Positions 1 to 8,406 of a DNA stretch of 64,000 nt are shown one piece after another; position 1 is the stretch's first letter, and each line of letters opens with the position of its first letter. The notes under the pieces were generated by a model that was given only the letters and a program-made list of their open reading frames with translations, was not told where the DNA came from and did not search any database. This stretch comes from Rhizohabitans arisaemae (GTDB lineage Bacteria; Actinomycetota; Actinomycetes; Streptosporangiales; Streptosporangiaceae), in contig NZ_BLRH01000034.1 of NCBI RefSeq assembly GCF_025996515.1, positions 1,054,001 to 1,118,000 of the forward strand, read 5' to 3'. The translations under genes were made by a program, and so were the position numbers.

Positions 1-3000
1 ATGCGCGAAGGCCGATGGGAAACGGTCACCGAGTCCGAATTCGACCACGAGCGCCGCAGTCTGGACACCATCCGGGACCGGCTTCCCGATGCCGAGCCCT
101 GGCGGGCCTGGTCGAATTTCACCTTCACCGCCCACACCGGTCACGTGCGCGAGGTCGATCTCCTGGTAGTCACGCCCGGCGGCGCGTACATGATCGAGCT
201 TAAGCACTGGCACGGCACCGTCACCACAGAGAACGGCACGTGGGTGCAGACCGCCCCGAACGGCCGCCGGATCCCGCACGGCAACCCGCTCCACCTCGTC
301 GACAAGAAGGCGAAGGAACTGGCCGGGCTGCTCGGGCGGTACGGCAGGCGCGTGTGGGTGAACGCCGCCGTCTGCTTCACCGACTCCTCGCTCCGGGTGC
401 AGCTCGCCGCCCACGACCAGAACGGCGTCCACACGGTGGACAGGCTCCTGGAGACGCTGCGGCTGCCGGCCCGCGACGAGCGCGGCCGGATCACCCCCAC
501 CGACTCCCGGGAGATCAAAGCTGCGCTGGGCCGGATCGGCATCCGCCGGAGCGACGCCGAGTACAAGGTCGGCCCGTACCTGCTGGAACGGAAATCCTTC
601 GACACCGGGCCGACCTGGGCCGACTATCTGGCCCGCCACAGTGAACTTCCGGAATCGGTCCGTGTCCGTATCTACCTGCGGGAACGAGGCTCGGACGCCT
701 CGGTCCGCGCATCGGTGGAGAACGCCGCCCGGCGGGAGGCCGCCATTTTGCGGCACTTCCCCCACCCCGGTGTCGTCCAGCTCAAGCAATACGATCCCTC
801 CGGCCACTCGGCCGGCCCCGCCCTCATTCTCGATTACCACCCGCAAACGCTGCGCCTCGACGAATATCTCGTCCAATACGGCGACAAACTCGACATCCTC
901 GGCCGGGTGGCCTTGGTTCGGCAACTCGCGGAAACGATACGGTCCGCGCACTCCAGCCGCATTTACCATCGTGGGCTGGCCGCCCGCTCCGTGCATGTGA
1001 TTCCCCGCAACCGCGGGCGCGCCGGACGGACCGTGAGCGAGGAGGCCGCCTGGCTCACCCCCCATCTCCAGATATCGGACTGGCACATCGCCACCCAGCG
1101 CGGCGGCGCCCAGAGCCAGGGCCTGACCCGGCACGCCCCCACGGCCCTGTCGGCGATCCACCTGGCCGAGGGCTCGGACCCCTACCTCGCGCCCGAGCTG
1201 ACCGCGCTCAACCCGGATCCGATCGCCCTCGACGTGTACGGGCTCGGCGTGCTCACCTACCTGCTGGCGACGGGCCGGGCTCCGGCCGCCAGTCAGGCCG
1301 AGCTGCTGGCCCGGCTGGAGGCCGGGGAGGGGCTGCGGCCCAGCGCGATCGTGGACGGGCTGTCGGAGGACATCGACGAGCTGGTGCAGGCCGCGACCGC
1401 GTACCTGCCGGACCGGCGCCTGGCCACGGTCGACGAGTTCCTGGAGATGCTGGAATGCGTCGAGGACTCGCTGACCGCCCCCGCCGAGATCGCTCCGGCG
1501 CAGACCCAGGACAAGGACCCCCTGGAGTCCGTCGCGGGCGATGTGCTCGCGGGCCGCTGGGAGGTACGGCGCAGGCTGGGCACCGGCTCGACCAGCCGGG
1601 CCTTTCTCGTCCGGGACCTGCGGGAGGCACGCGGAGCCCGTACCTTCGCGGTGTTGAAGGTGGCCCTGTCCGACAGCCGCGGCGAGGTCCTCGCCCGGGA
1701 GGCCGAGGTGATGCGGCGGCTCCGCCCCCACCAGGGCGTCATCCGGCTGGTGGAGCCGGAGCCGCTGACCGTGGGCGGGCGGACCGTGCTGGCGCTGGAG
1801 TACGTCGGCGACGAGCGGGACCCCGACGACGGTGAGCCGGGCGGCGCCCGCCGCCGGGAGGAGACCGTGGCGCGGCAGCTGCGGGAGGGCGGCCGGCTCC
1901 AGGTCGACCAGCTGGAGGCGTACGGGGACTACCTGTTCCGCGCGGTCGACTTCCTGGAGGGCGAGGGGGTCTGGCATCGGGACCTCAAGCCGGACAACAT
2001 CGCGATCCGGGTCCGGCCCAACCGTACCCGTGAGCTGGTCCTCATCGACTTCTCCCTGGCCGGGTACCCGGTGCAGGAGACGGACGCGGGGACCGACGGC
2101 TACCTGGACCCGTTCATCGGGACGCTGACGCGTTCGGTGTACGACGCGCACGCCGAACGGTACGCGGTCGCGGCCACCCTGCACGAGATGGCCTCCGGCG
2201 AGTTGCCGCGGTGGGGCGACGGCAAGGTCTCCCCCCGGCAGACCGACCCGGAGGAATGGCCGGTCCCGGCCATCGCCGCCGACGCGTTCGACCCCGCGAT
2301 CCGGGACGGGCTCGTCGTCTTCTTCAAGAAGGCGCTGCACCGGGACGCCGCCCGGCGTTTCAGCGATCTCCGTCCGATGCGCAAGGCCTGGCAGAGGATC
2401 TTTCTCCAGATGGCGGAGACGACGCCGTCCGGCCCCCGCGCCTCCCGGCACCCGGGGTCGGCCGCCGGATCCGCGCAGCCCGCCGCACCGGCGATCGCCG
2501 ACGCCGAGCCGGAGACCGCCGAGCGGCAGCGTGACCGGCTCGCCGCGGAGGTCACCCGGGACACCCACCTGTCCACGGCCGGTCTCACCTTGGCGGCCGA
2601 GTCGTTCCTGTACGGCCTGGGCGTGACGACGGTGGGCGAGCTCCTCGACCACAGCCGGCGCAACCTGATCAACGCCCCGGGCCTCGGGGCCAAGACCCGC
2701 AACGAGATCCAGCGCCGCCAGCGGGAGTGGGGCGAGCGGCTGCGGGCCGAACCCGTCTCCCCGCTCACCCCCGAGGGCCGCCGCGCCGCCGAGGAGGAGC
2801 TGCAGCAGCTCAGCGTCGGGGAGTCCGGCCTGGTCGACGCCTACGCCCTGGGCGACGCGGGGAACCTGCCCGAGCGCACCCTGCGGGCGGTCAGCCTCGA
2901 CACCCTCGCGACCCTGCTGGTGCCGGAGCTCACCAAGACCGGGTCGAACCGCAACGAGGCCGACATGGTACGGCTGCTGCTGCGTCTCCCCGACGAACAC

Positions 3001-4605
3001 GGCGAACTGCCCGGCATCGAAGCCTGGCCGAGACACCGGGCGGTCGCCGAGGTGCTGGGCCTCAGCCGTGGCCGTATCCCGCAGATGCTGAAGACCCAGC
3101 GGACGCGGTGGAAGAAACTCCCCGCGGTGCAGGCGCTGCGGGAGGAGATCCTGGAGCTGCTCGCCGGGCTCGGCCGGGTCGCCGCCGCCGCCGAGATCGC
3201 CGACGCCCTGGCCGTACGGCGCGGCACCCGCCTGCAGGGGCGGCAGCAGCGCAGGGCGCTCGCCCTGGCCGCCGTCCGGGCCGTGGTGGAGATCGAGCAG
3301 CTCGTCCCCGAGGAGGGCGCGTTCCGGCACGCCGCGGGCCGCGACGCCGGCGACCAGGCGACGGGGGCGGGTCTGCTCGCCCTGGAGGTCGGCGACGACG
3401 ACGCGCCGGACACCCCGTCCGCGCCGGGCCTGCTCGACTACGCGCAGCGCCTGGGCCGGGCCGCCGACCGGCTCGCTGGGCTGGACACCCTGCCGACCGC
3501 GGCGACCGTGCTGAGCGAGCTCGCGCTGATCGACCCGCCGCCGGGCGCCATCGAGTGGGACGAGCGCCGTACGGTCGAACTCGCCGTCGCCGCGTCCGGG
3601 AACGCCGCCGCCACCCCACGGCTGGAGATCTACCCGCGCGATCTGGAGCCGGTACGGGCGCTGCGGCTCACCCAGGCCGGCCTGGTCCGGCTGATCCCCG
3701 GAGTTCCCGAGGCGCGGCAGCCGGGCCTGACCCCCGAGGACGTACACGAGCGGGTACGGGCCCGCTTCCCCGAGCTGACGGACGGCCGCGGCGGACAGGG
3801 TCTGCCGACCGCGGGAGCCCTGACCAAGGCTCTGCGGGACGCCGGGTTCGACCTCGCCCTGTCCACCCGGGAGGACACCGGGACCCCGCGGTACCTGCCC
3901 ACCCGGATGGACATCGCCTCCAGCTACCTGACCGCGCGTGTCTTCCGGCAGAGCACCCGGGGCAGCGAGATCACCCGGTACGCCGACGACCCGCAGCTCG
4001 CGGGCGCCGTACGCGCCGAGGAACGGCTCGCCGCCTCCGCGCGGAGGGACGGCTTCCGGGTGCTCACCGTGCGCACCGGGCTGACCCGGGAGGCGGTCGC
4101 CGAACTCACCGGCGGTACCGGCCGGTTCGAGGTCGCACCGATCTCGGCGACCGGGCTGTTCCTGGAGGTCATGCACGAGCTGGTGCCGCCGGGCACCAAA
4201 CCGACCTGGGACACCCTGCTCCGCGCCGACGTCGCCGAACCCGGCAGCCGGGACGCGTTGAAGTTCGCCGAGTACGCGCGTACGGCCTGGGGGCGGATCG
4301 AGCCGCGGATAAGCACGCTGCTGGAGTCCGGGAGCGGCCCGCTGCTGGTCGTCGAGGCCGGGGTGTTCGCCCGGTACGACGCGATGGGCGTCCTGGACCG
4401 GCTTGCGTCGGCAGCCCGGCAGGGCGGGCGCGGCCTGTGGCTGCTCTGCCCGCAGAGCGACCCCGAGCGGGAGCCGAGACTCGGCACGGTCGCGGTGCCC
4501 TACCAGGCGGGCCTCGGCGAATGGATCGCGCTTCCGGACTCATGGGTGACCAACACGCACCGGTCCGGCACGCAGGAACCACGGACAACGGGAGACAACA
4601 GGTGA
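1..4605 (+). CDS. pglW: PglW, BREX type 2 serine/threonine kinase
   Basis: This is the regulatory or effector kinase of a type 2 BREX (Pgl) phage-defence system, 1534 residues long. A NERD nuclease-related domain lies at about residues 40-165, with the EVDLLVV and IELKHW signatures. A first kinase-like domain (about 190-490) reads YHRG at 322-325 and SDWH at 359-362 where HRD and DFG are expected, so it is probably a pseudokinase. A second kinase domain (about 515-800) looks intact, with K553, HRDLKPDN from 659 and D683 in IDFS. A helix-hairpin-helix-like stretch (APGLGAKTRNEI) lies near 895, followed by a long C-terminal region of unknown role. The ATG at base 1 fits the NERD start, but upstream sequence is outside the window. 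The stop overlaps pglX by 4 bases. Family assignment is firm; the function of each domain is inferred. Confidence 0.93.
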   Translation: MREGRWETVTESEFDHERRSLDTIRDRLPDAEPWRAWSNFTFTAHTGHVREVDLLVVTPGGAYMIELKHWHGTVTTENGTWVQTAPNGRRIPHGNPLHLVDKKAKELAGLLGRYGRRVWVNAAVCFTDSSLRVQLAAHDQNGVHTVDRLLETLRLPARDERGRITPTDSREIKAALGRIGIRRSDAEYKVGPYLLERKSFDTGPTWADYLARHSELPESVRVRIYLRERGSDASVRASVENAARREAAILRHFPHPGVVQLKQYDPSGHSAGPALILDYHPQTLRLDEYLVQYGDKLDILGRVALVRQLAETIRSAHSSRIYHRGLAARSVHVIPRNRGRAGRTVSEEAAWLTPHLQISDWHIATQRGGAQSQGLTRHAPTALSAIHLAEGSDPYLAPELTALNPDPIALDVYGLGVLTYLLATGRAPAASQAELLARLEAGEGLRPSAIVDGLSEDIDELVQAATAYLPDRRLATVDEFLEMLECVEDSLTAPAEIAPAQTQDKDPLESVAGDVLAGRWEVRRRLGTGSTSRAFLVRDLREARGARTFAVLKVALSDSRGEVLAREAEVMRRLRPHQGVIRLVEPEPLTVGGRTVLALEYVGDERDPDDGEPGGARRREETVARQLREGGRLQVDQLEAYGDYLFRAVDFLEGEGVWHRDLKPDNIAIRVRPNRTRELVLIDFSLAGYPVQETDAGTDGYLDPFIGTLTRSVYDAHAERYAVAATLHEMASGELPRWGDGKVSPRQTDPEEWPVPAIAADAFDPAIRDGLVVFFKKALHRDAARRFSDLRPMRKAWQRIFLQMAETTPSGPRASRHPGSAAGSAQPAAPAIADAEPETAERQRDRLAAEVTRDTHLSTAGLTLAAESFLYGLGVTTVGELLDHSRRNLINAPGLGAKTRNEIQRRQREWGERLRAEPVSPLTPEGRRAAEEELQQLSVGESGLVDAYALGDAGNLPERTLRAVSLDTLATLLVPELTKTGSNRNEADMVRLLLRLPDEHGELPGIEAWPRHRAVAEVLGLSRGRIPQMLKTQRTRWKKLPAVQALREEILELLAGLGRVAAAAEIADALAVRRGTRLQGRQQRRALALAAVRAVVEIEQLVPEEGAFRHAAGRDAGDQATGAGLLALEVGDDDAPDTPSAPGLLDYAQRLGRAADRLAGLDTLPTAATVLSELALIDPPPGAIEWDERRTVELAVAASGNAAATPRLEIYPRDLEPVRALRLTQAGLVRLIPGVPEARQPGLTPEDVHERVRARFPELTDGRGGQGLPTAGALTKALRDAGFDLALSTREDTGTPRYLPTRMDIASSYLTARVFRQSTRGSEITRYADDPQLAGAVRAEERLAASARRDGFRVLTVRTGLTREAVAELTGGTGRFEVAPISATGLFLEVMHELVPPGTKPTWDTLLRADVAEPGSRDALKFAEYARTAWGRIEPRISTLLESGSGPLLVVEAGVFARYDAMGVLDRLASAARQGGRGLWLLCPQSDPEREPRLGTVAVPYQAGLGEWIALPDSWVTNTHRSGTQEPRTTGDNR

Positions 4606-7600
4606 TCGACCGCAAGGCTCTGCTGAACGACCTGAAGCGGCAGGTCACGGCAGTCGAGGCCGACCTCGCCAAGCAGGTCAAGGCACTACCGGAGGTCGGG
4701 ACGCGGCTCCGTGCCGAATACGACCGGGCGCGTAAGCTCAAGCGCACCGCGGCGACCTGGGCATCCTGGCTCGACGAGCGGGTCACCCAGGCCGGGGTGG
4801 CGTGGGTGCTCGGCACGGTCTTCGTCCGCTTCTGCGAGGACAACCGGCTCATCCCCGAGCCGTACCTGACCGCTCCCGACCCCGAGCGCCGGGACCTGGC
4901 GCAGGCCCGGTACGAGGCCTACGTCGAAGAGGACCCCGACCCGACGTATCGCGGCTGGCTGGAGCGTGCCTTCGCCGAGCTGGGCGGCGGCCAGGCCGGT
5001 CGGCTGCTGTTCGACCGGGTGCACAACCCGCTGTACCAGATCCCGCTCTCCCACGACGGGGCTCGGGCCCTCGCCGAGTTCTGGCGGGAACGCGATGAGA
5101 CGGGCACACTCGTCCACGACTTCACCGACCCGTTGAACGAGGACGGCACCCAGGGGTGGGACACCCGGTTCCTCGGAGACCTGTACCAGGACCTGTCTGA
5201 GGCGGCGCGGAAGACGTACGCGCTGCTGCAGACCCCGGAGTTCGTGGAGGAGTTCATCCTCAACCGGACCATGGACCCGGCGGTCCGGGAGTTCGGCCAC
5301 GCCGAGCTGAAGATGATCGACCCCACTTGCGGCTCCGGCCACTTCGTGCTGGGCGCCTTCCACCGGCTGGTCCGGCTCTGGGCCGAACGCGACCCCGGCC
5401 GCGACCTGCATGAGCGGGTACGGGCTGCGCTCGACTCCGTCCACGGCGTCGACCTCAACCCGTTCGCCGTGGCCATCGCGCGATTCCGCCTCCTCACCGC
5501 CGCGATGGCCACGGCCAACATCCGGACATGGGCAGCGGCCAACAAATACGACTGGCCAATACACCTTGCTGTGGGAGATTCGCTGATCAAGCAGCGGCAG
5601 CTTGAGTTCGGTATCCGCGGCACCTTCGGAGAAGGACAGCTGGAGCTCGTCGACGAACAGGAGGACGAGTTGGCCGAGTTCAGCTATGCCACCGAGGATG
5701 TGCACGAGCACCCGCACATCCTGGAACAAGGGCGCTACCACATAGTCGTCGGCAACCCCCCGTACATCACGGTCAAAGATAAAAAACTGAACGAACTGTA
5801 CCGAGGTCTGTACAGCGCCTGTTCCGGTAAGTACGCCCTCTCGGTGCCATTCGCGCAGCGATTCTTCGAGCTGGCCAAGCAAGGTGACAGGGGCGGTCAC
5901 GGGTACGGCATGGTCGGCCAGATCACAGCCAATTCCTTCATGAAGCGCGAGTTCGGCACCAAGCTGATCGAGGAGCTCTTCGCGCATAAAGTCGAACTGA
6001 CTGAGGTCATCGACACCTCCGGCGCTTACATTCCCGGGCACGGGACCCCGACAGTAATCCTTATTGGTAAGAGCCGTGAAGGAAAGATGCGCTCAGAGAC
6101 CATTCGCACGATCCGATCCGTCCAGAGCGAGCCAACCATGCCGGAAAGTGGCGAGGATGGGCTGGTCTGGCGTGCGATCACTAACCAGATCGACAAGCCC
6201 GGTTCAGTTGGGCAGTGGGTATCCGTAGACGACCTAGGACGTGACCGCTACTTCAGCAAGCAGCCGTGGATCCTGGCGGATGGCGGTTTGGAGATGGTCG
6301 AACAGGTCCAGCTAAGCAGTTCTTCTCTGCTCAAAAGCATGCTGCCACGCGACATTGGGTTCGCAAGCTTCCCCGGTCAGGACGATGCTTTCATCAGCAC
6401 GCCAGAAGCGTTGCGCCGCCAGGGTGTCAGCGACGCGATAGCCAAGCCGCTCATTATCGGTGAGGTTGTCCGGGATTGGGATACTCACTGTGTCGAGAGC
6501 GCCATTGCGCCATACGACACTAGTCTCAATCCGCTTCCTTACGACGAGAACCTAACATGGGCACGGTTGTTATGGATCGCTCGAAGTCACCTTCGATCAA
6601 CAACTGACTTCGATGGCCGGACGCAGCAGGATCTTGGGAAAACCTGGTGGGCTTGGTATCGCTGGGTGCCCGAACGGTACCGAGAGCCGCTCTCGATTAC
6701 GTTTGCATTTGTAGCGCGACAAAATCACTTTGTACTGGATCGAGGCGGAAAGGTGTTCAAGCAATCCGCCCCTATGATAAAGCTGCAGGAAGGAGCAACA
6801 GAGGAGGAGTATTTGAGACTCCTTGGACTTCTCAACAGTTCCACCGCATGCTATTGGCTCAAGCAGGTCAGCCAAGCAAAAGGCGGAATGGATAATTCCA
6901 GCGGCGGCGGCAATCGCTGGGTGCCCGAATCATGGATGGTTCACTACGAGTTCACCGGCACCAAAATTCAAGAGTTTCCACTTCCAGCAAGATATCCCAC
7001 TGGTTTCGCAACCGTACTGGACAATCTCGCGCAGCTACTAGCCACAACTACTCCTTCTGCCATCACCAGTAATAGCGCCCCAGGAGCCTCTATTCTCCGT
7101 GAGGCCAGGGCTGTTTGGGAGTCCACCCGCGCTCGAATGATCGCCATCCAAGAGGAATTGGATTGGCAGGTCTACTCCCTCTACAGTCTCTATCCCGAAG
7201 ACTTGCGTGCGCCGCGCGAAAGCGACATTCCTGAACTGGCCTTCGGCGAGCGAGCTTTTGAGATCGTGCTGGCCCGGCGGCTGGCCGAGGGTGAGGCGTC
7301 AAGAGAGTGGTTTACGCGACATGGGTCCAACCCGATCACGGAGATTCCCGGTCACTGGCCTGAGGCGTACCGGCAGGTGGTGCAAAAGCGCATCGATGCG
7401 ATCGAGTCGTCGCGGGCGATTGGGATGATCGAGCGGCCGGAGTACAAGCGGCGGTGGGCGACCGAGGGGTGGGACGCGCTGCAGGACAAGGCGCTGCGGT
7501 CCTGGTTGCTGGATCGGATGGAGGTGCGGGAACTCTGGTTCGACGAGAACGGGCAGCCCGCTCTGGTCACGCTCTCACGGCTGGTGGACGGGCTCTCCCG

Positions 7601-8255
7601 GGATGAGGATTTCGTCTCGGTGGCGGGTCTGTACGCGCCCCGCAAGGAGTTGGCGGCCGTCGTCGCCGACCTGATTGCCGACGAGCATGTGCCGTTCCTG
7701 GCCGTGCTGCGGTACAAGCCGAGTGGGTTGAAGAAGCGGGCCGACTGGGAGCATGTCTGGGATCTGCAGCGGCAGGAGGACGCCGCGCCGGACGAGCCGA
7801 CGAGGAAGCGGATCCGGGACTCGATTCCGGTCCCCCCGAAGTACTCCTCCGCCGACTTTCTGAAGGCTTCCTACTGGCGGGCGCGGGGCAAGCTGGACGT
7901 GCCGAAGGAGCGGTTTATCTCCTACCCGGCGACCGCCTCCGGGGTTCCGGGATTGTACGGCTGGGCGGGGTGGGATCACCGGGAGCAGGCTCAGGCGTTG
8001 GCGACGTACTTCACCAACCAGGCGCTGGCCACGGAGGAGATCGCGCCGTTCCTGGCGGGGCTGCTGGAGCTCCAGCCGTGGCTGTACCAGTGGCACGGCG
8101 AGTTCGACGCGCTCTACAGCGGCTCCCCGGCGGACTTCTTCGCCGGTTACCGGCAGCAGATTCAGGGTGAGCACGGCCTCACCGACGACGATTTGCGGGC
8201 TTGGCAGCCGCCTGCGCCAACCCGCGGTCGCCGTACCGCGTCGAAGAAGAGTTAA
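4602..8255 (+). CDS. pglX: PglX, BREX adenine-specific DNA methyltransferase
   Basis: PglX is the site-specific N6-adenine methyltransferase of BREX. It marks self DNA and defines the recognition site. The GTG start at 4602 overlaps the pglW stop (GTGA) and follows a GGGAG motif, giving 1217 residues. The SAM-binding motif DPTCGSG is at 240-246 and the catalytic NPPY at 385-388. The rest is the large target-recognition and BREX-specific C-terminal part. Base composition changes inside the gene: counted G+C is 46/60 at 4861-4920 but 31/60 at 6301-6360. The lower-G+C part runs roughly from 5540 to 7250 and covers the probable target-recognition region, suggesting exchange by recombination. No long homopolymer tract of the kind linked to pgl phase variation was seen; the longest is a C6 just before the NPPY codons. 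Confidence 0.94.
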   Translation: MIDRKALLNDLKRQVTAVEADLAKQVKALPEVGTRLRAEYDRARKLKRTAATWASWLDERVTQAGVAWVLGTVFVRFCEDNRLIPEPYLTAPDPERRDLAQARYEAYVEEDPDPTYRGWLERAFAELGGGQAGRLLFDRVHNPLYQIPLSHDGARALAEFWRERDETGTLVHDFTDPLNEDGTQGWDTRFLGDLYQDLSEAARKTYALLQTPEFVEEFILNRTMDPAVREFGHAELKMIDPTCGSGHFVLGAFHRLVRLWAERDPGRDLHERVRAALDSVHGVDLNPFAVAIARFRLLTAAMATANIRTWAAANKYDWPIHLAVGDSLIKQRQLEFGIRGTFGEGQLELVDEQEDELAEFSYATEDVHEHPHILEQGRYHIVVGNPPYITVKDKKLNELYRGLYSACSGKYALSVPFAQRFFELAKQGDRGGHGYGMVGQITANSFMKREFGTKLIEELFAHKVELTEVIDTSGAYIPGHGTPTVILIGKSREGKMRSETIRTIRSVQSEPTMPESGEDGLVWRAITNQIDKPGSVGQWVSVDDLGRDRYFSKQPWILADGGLEMVEQVQLSSSSLLKSMLPRDIGFASFPGQDDAFISTPEALRRQGVSDAIAKPLIIGEVVRDWDTHCVESAIAPYDTSLNPLPYDENLTWARLLWIARSHLRSTTDFDGRTQQDLGKTWWAWYRWVPERYREPLSITFAFVARQNHFVLDRGGKVFKQSAPMIKLQEGATEEEYLRLLGLLNSSTACYWLKQVSQAKGGMDNSSGGGNRWVPESWMVHYEFTGTKIQEFPLPARYPTGFATVLDNLAQLLATTTPSAITSNSAPGASILREARAVWESTRARMIAIQEELDWQVYSLYSLYPEDLRAPRESDIPELAFGERAFEIVLARRLAEGEASREWFTRHGSNPITEIPGHWPEAYRQVVQKRIDAIESSRAIGMIERPEYKRRWATEGWDALQDKALRSWLLDRMEVRELWFDENGQPALVTLSRLVDGLSRDEDFVSVAGLYAPRKELAAVVADLIADEHVPFLAVLRYKPSGLKKRADWEHVWDLQRQEDAAPDEPTRKRIRDSIPVPPKYSSADFLKASYWRARGKLDVPKERFISYPATASGVPGLYGWAGWDHREQAQALATYFTNQALATEEIAPFLAGLLELQPWLYQWHGEFDALYSGSPADFFAGYRQQIQGEHGLTDDDLRAWQPPAPTRGRRTASKKS

Positions 8256-8272
8256 CCCAAGACAGCGTTGAC

Positions 8273-8346
8273 CAAGACCGAGTTGACCCGGAACAGCATC
8301 AACCAAGACCGAGGTCAGCCCCAGACCGAGTCAGCCCAAGACCGAG
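8273..8346. repeat. short direct repeats between pglX and pglY
   Basis: The 151-base gap between pglX and pglY contains CAAGACCGAG at 8273-8282, 8304-8313 and 8337-8346, with a variant CCAGACCGAG at 8321-8330 and a partial copy near 8258. Spacing is 31, 17 and 16 bases. It is the only sizeable gap in an otherwise overlapping operon. Role unknown: it may be an internal promoter region, a protein or RNA binding site, or a decayed coding repeat. Confidence 0.6.
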
Positions 8347-8406
8347 CAAGCATTCAGGCGACGTGGCCGCGGTGGAATCAGGAAACAAGGGAGAGCGACG
8401 GACTTC

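Noticed and set aside
2727-4601. Extension of PglX by 625 codons upstream of GTG 4602
   Set aside because: The extension overlaps pglW and is Arg/Pro/Ala-rich nonsense; the GTG has a ribosome binding site and the usual overlap.
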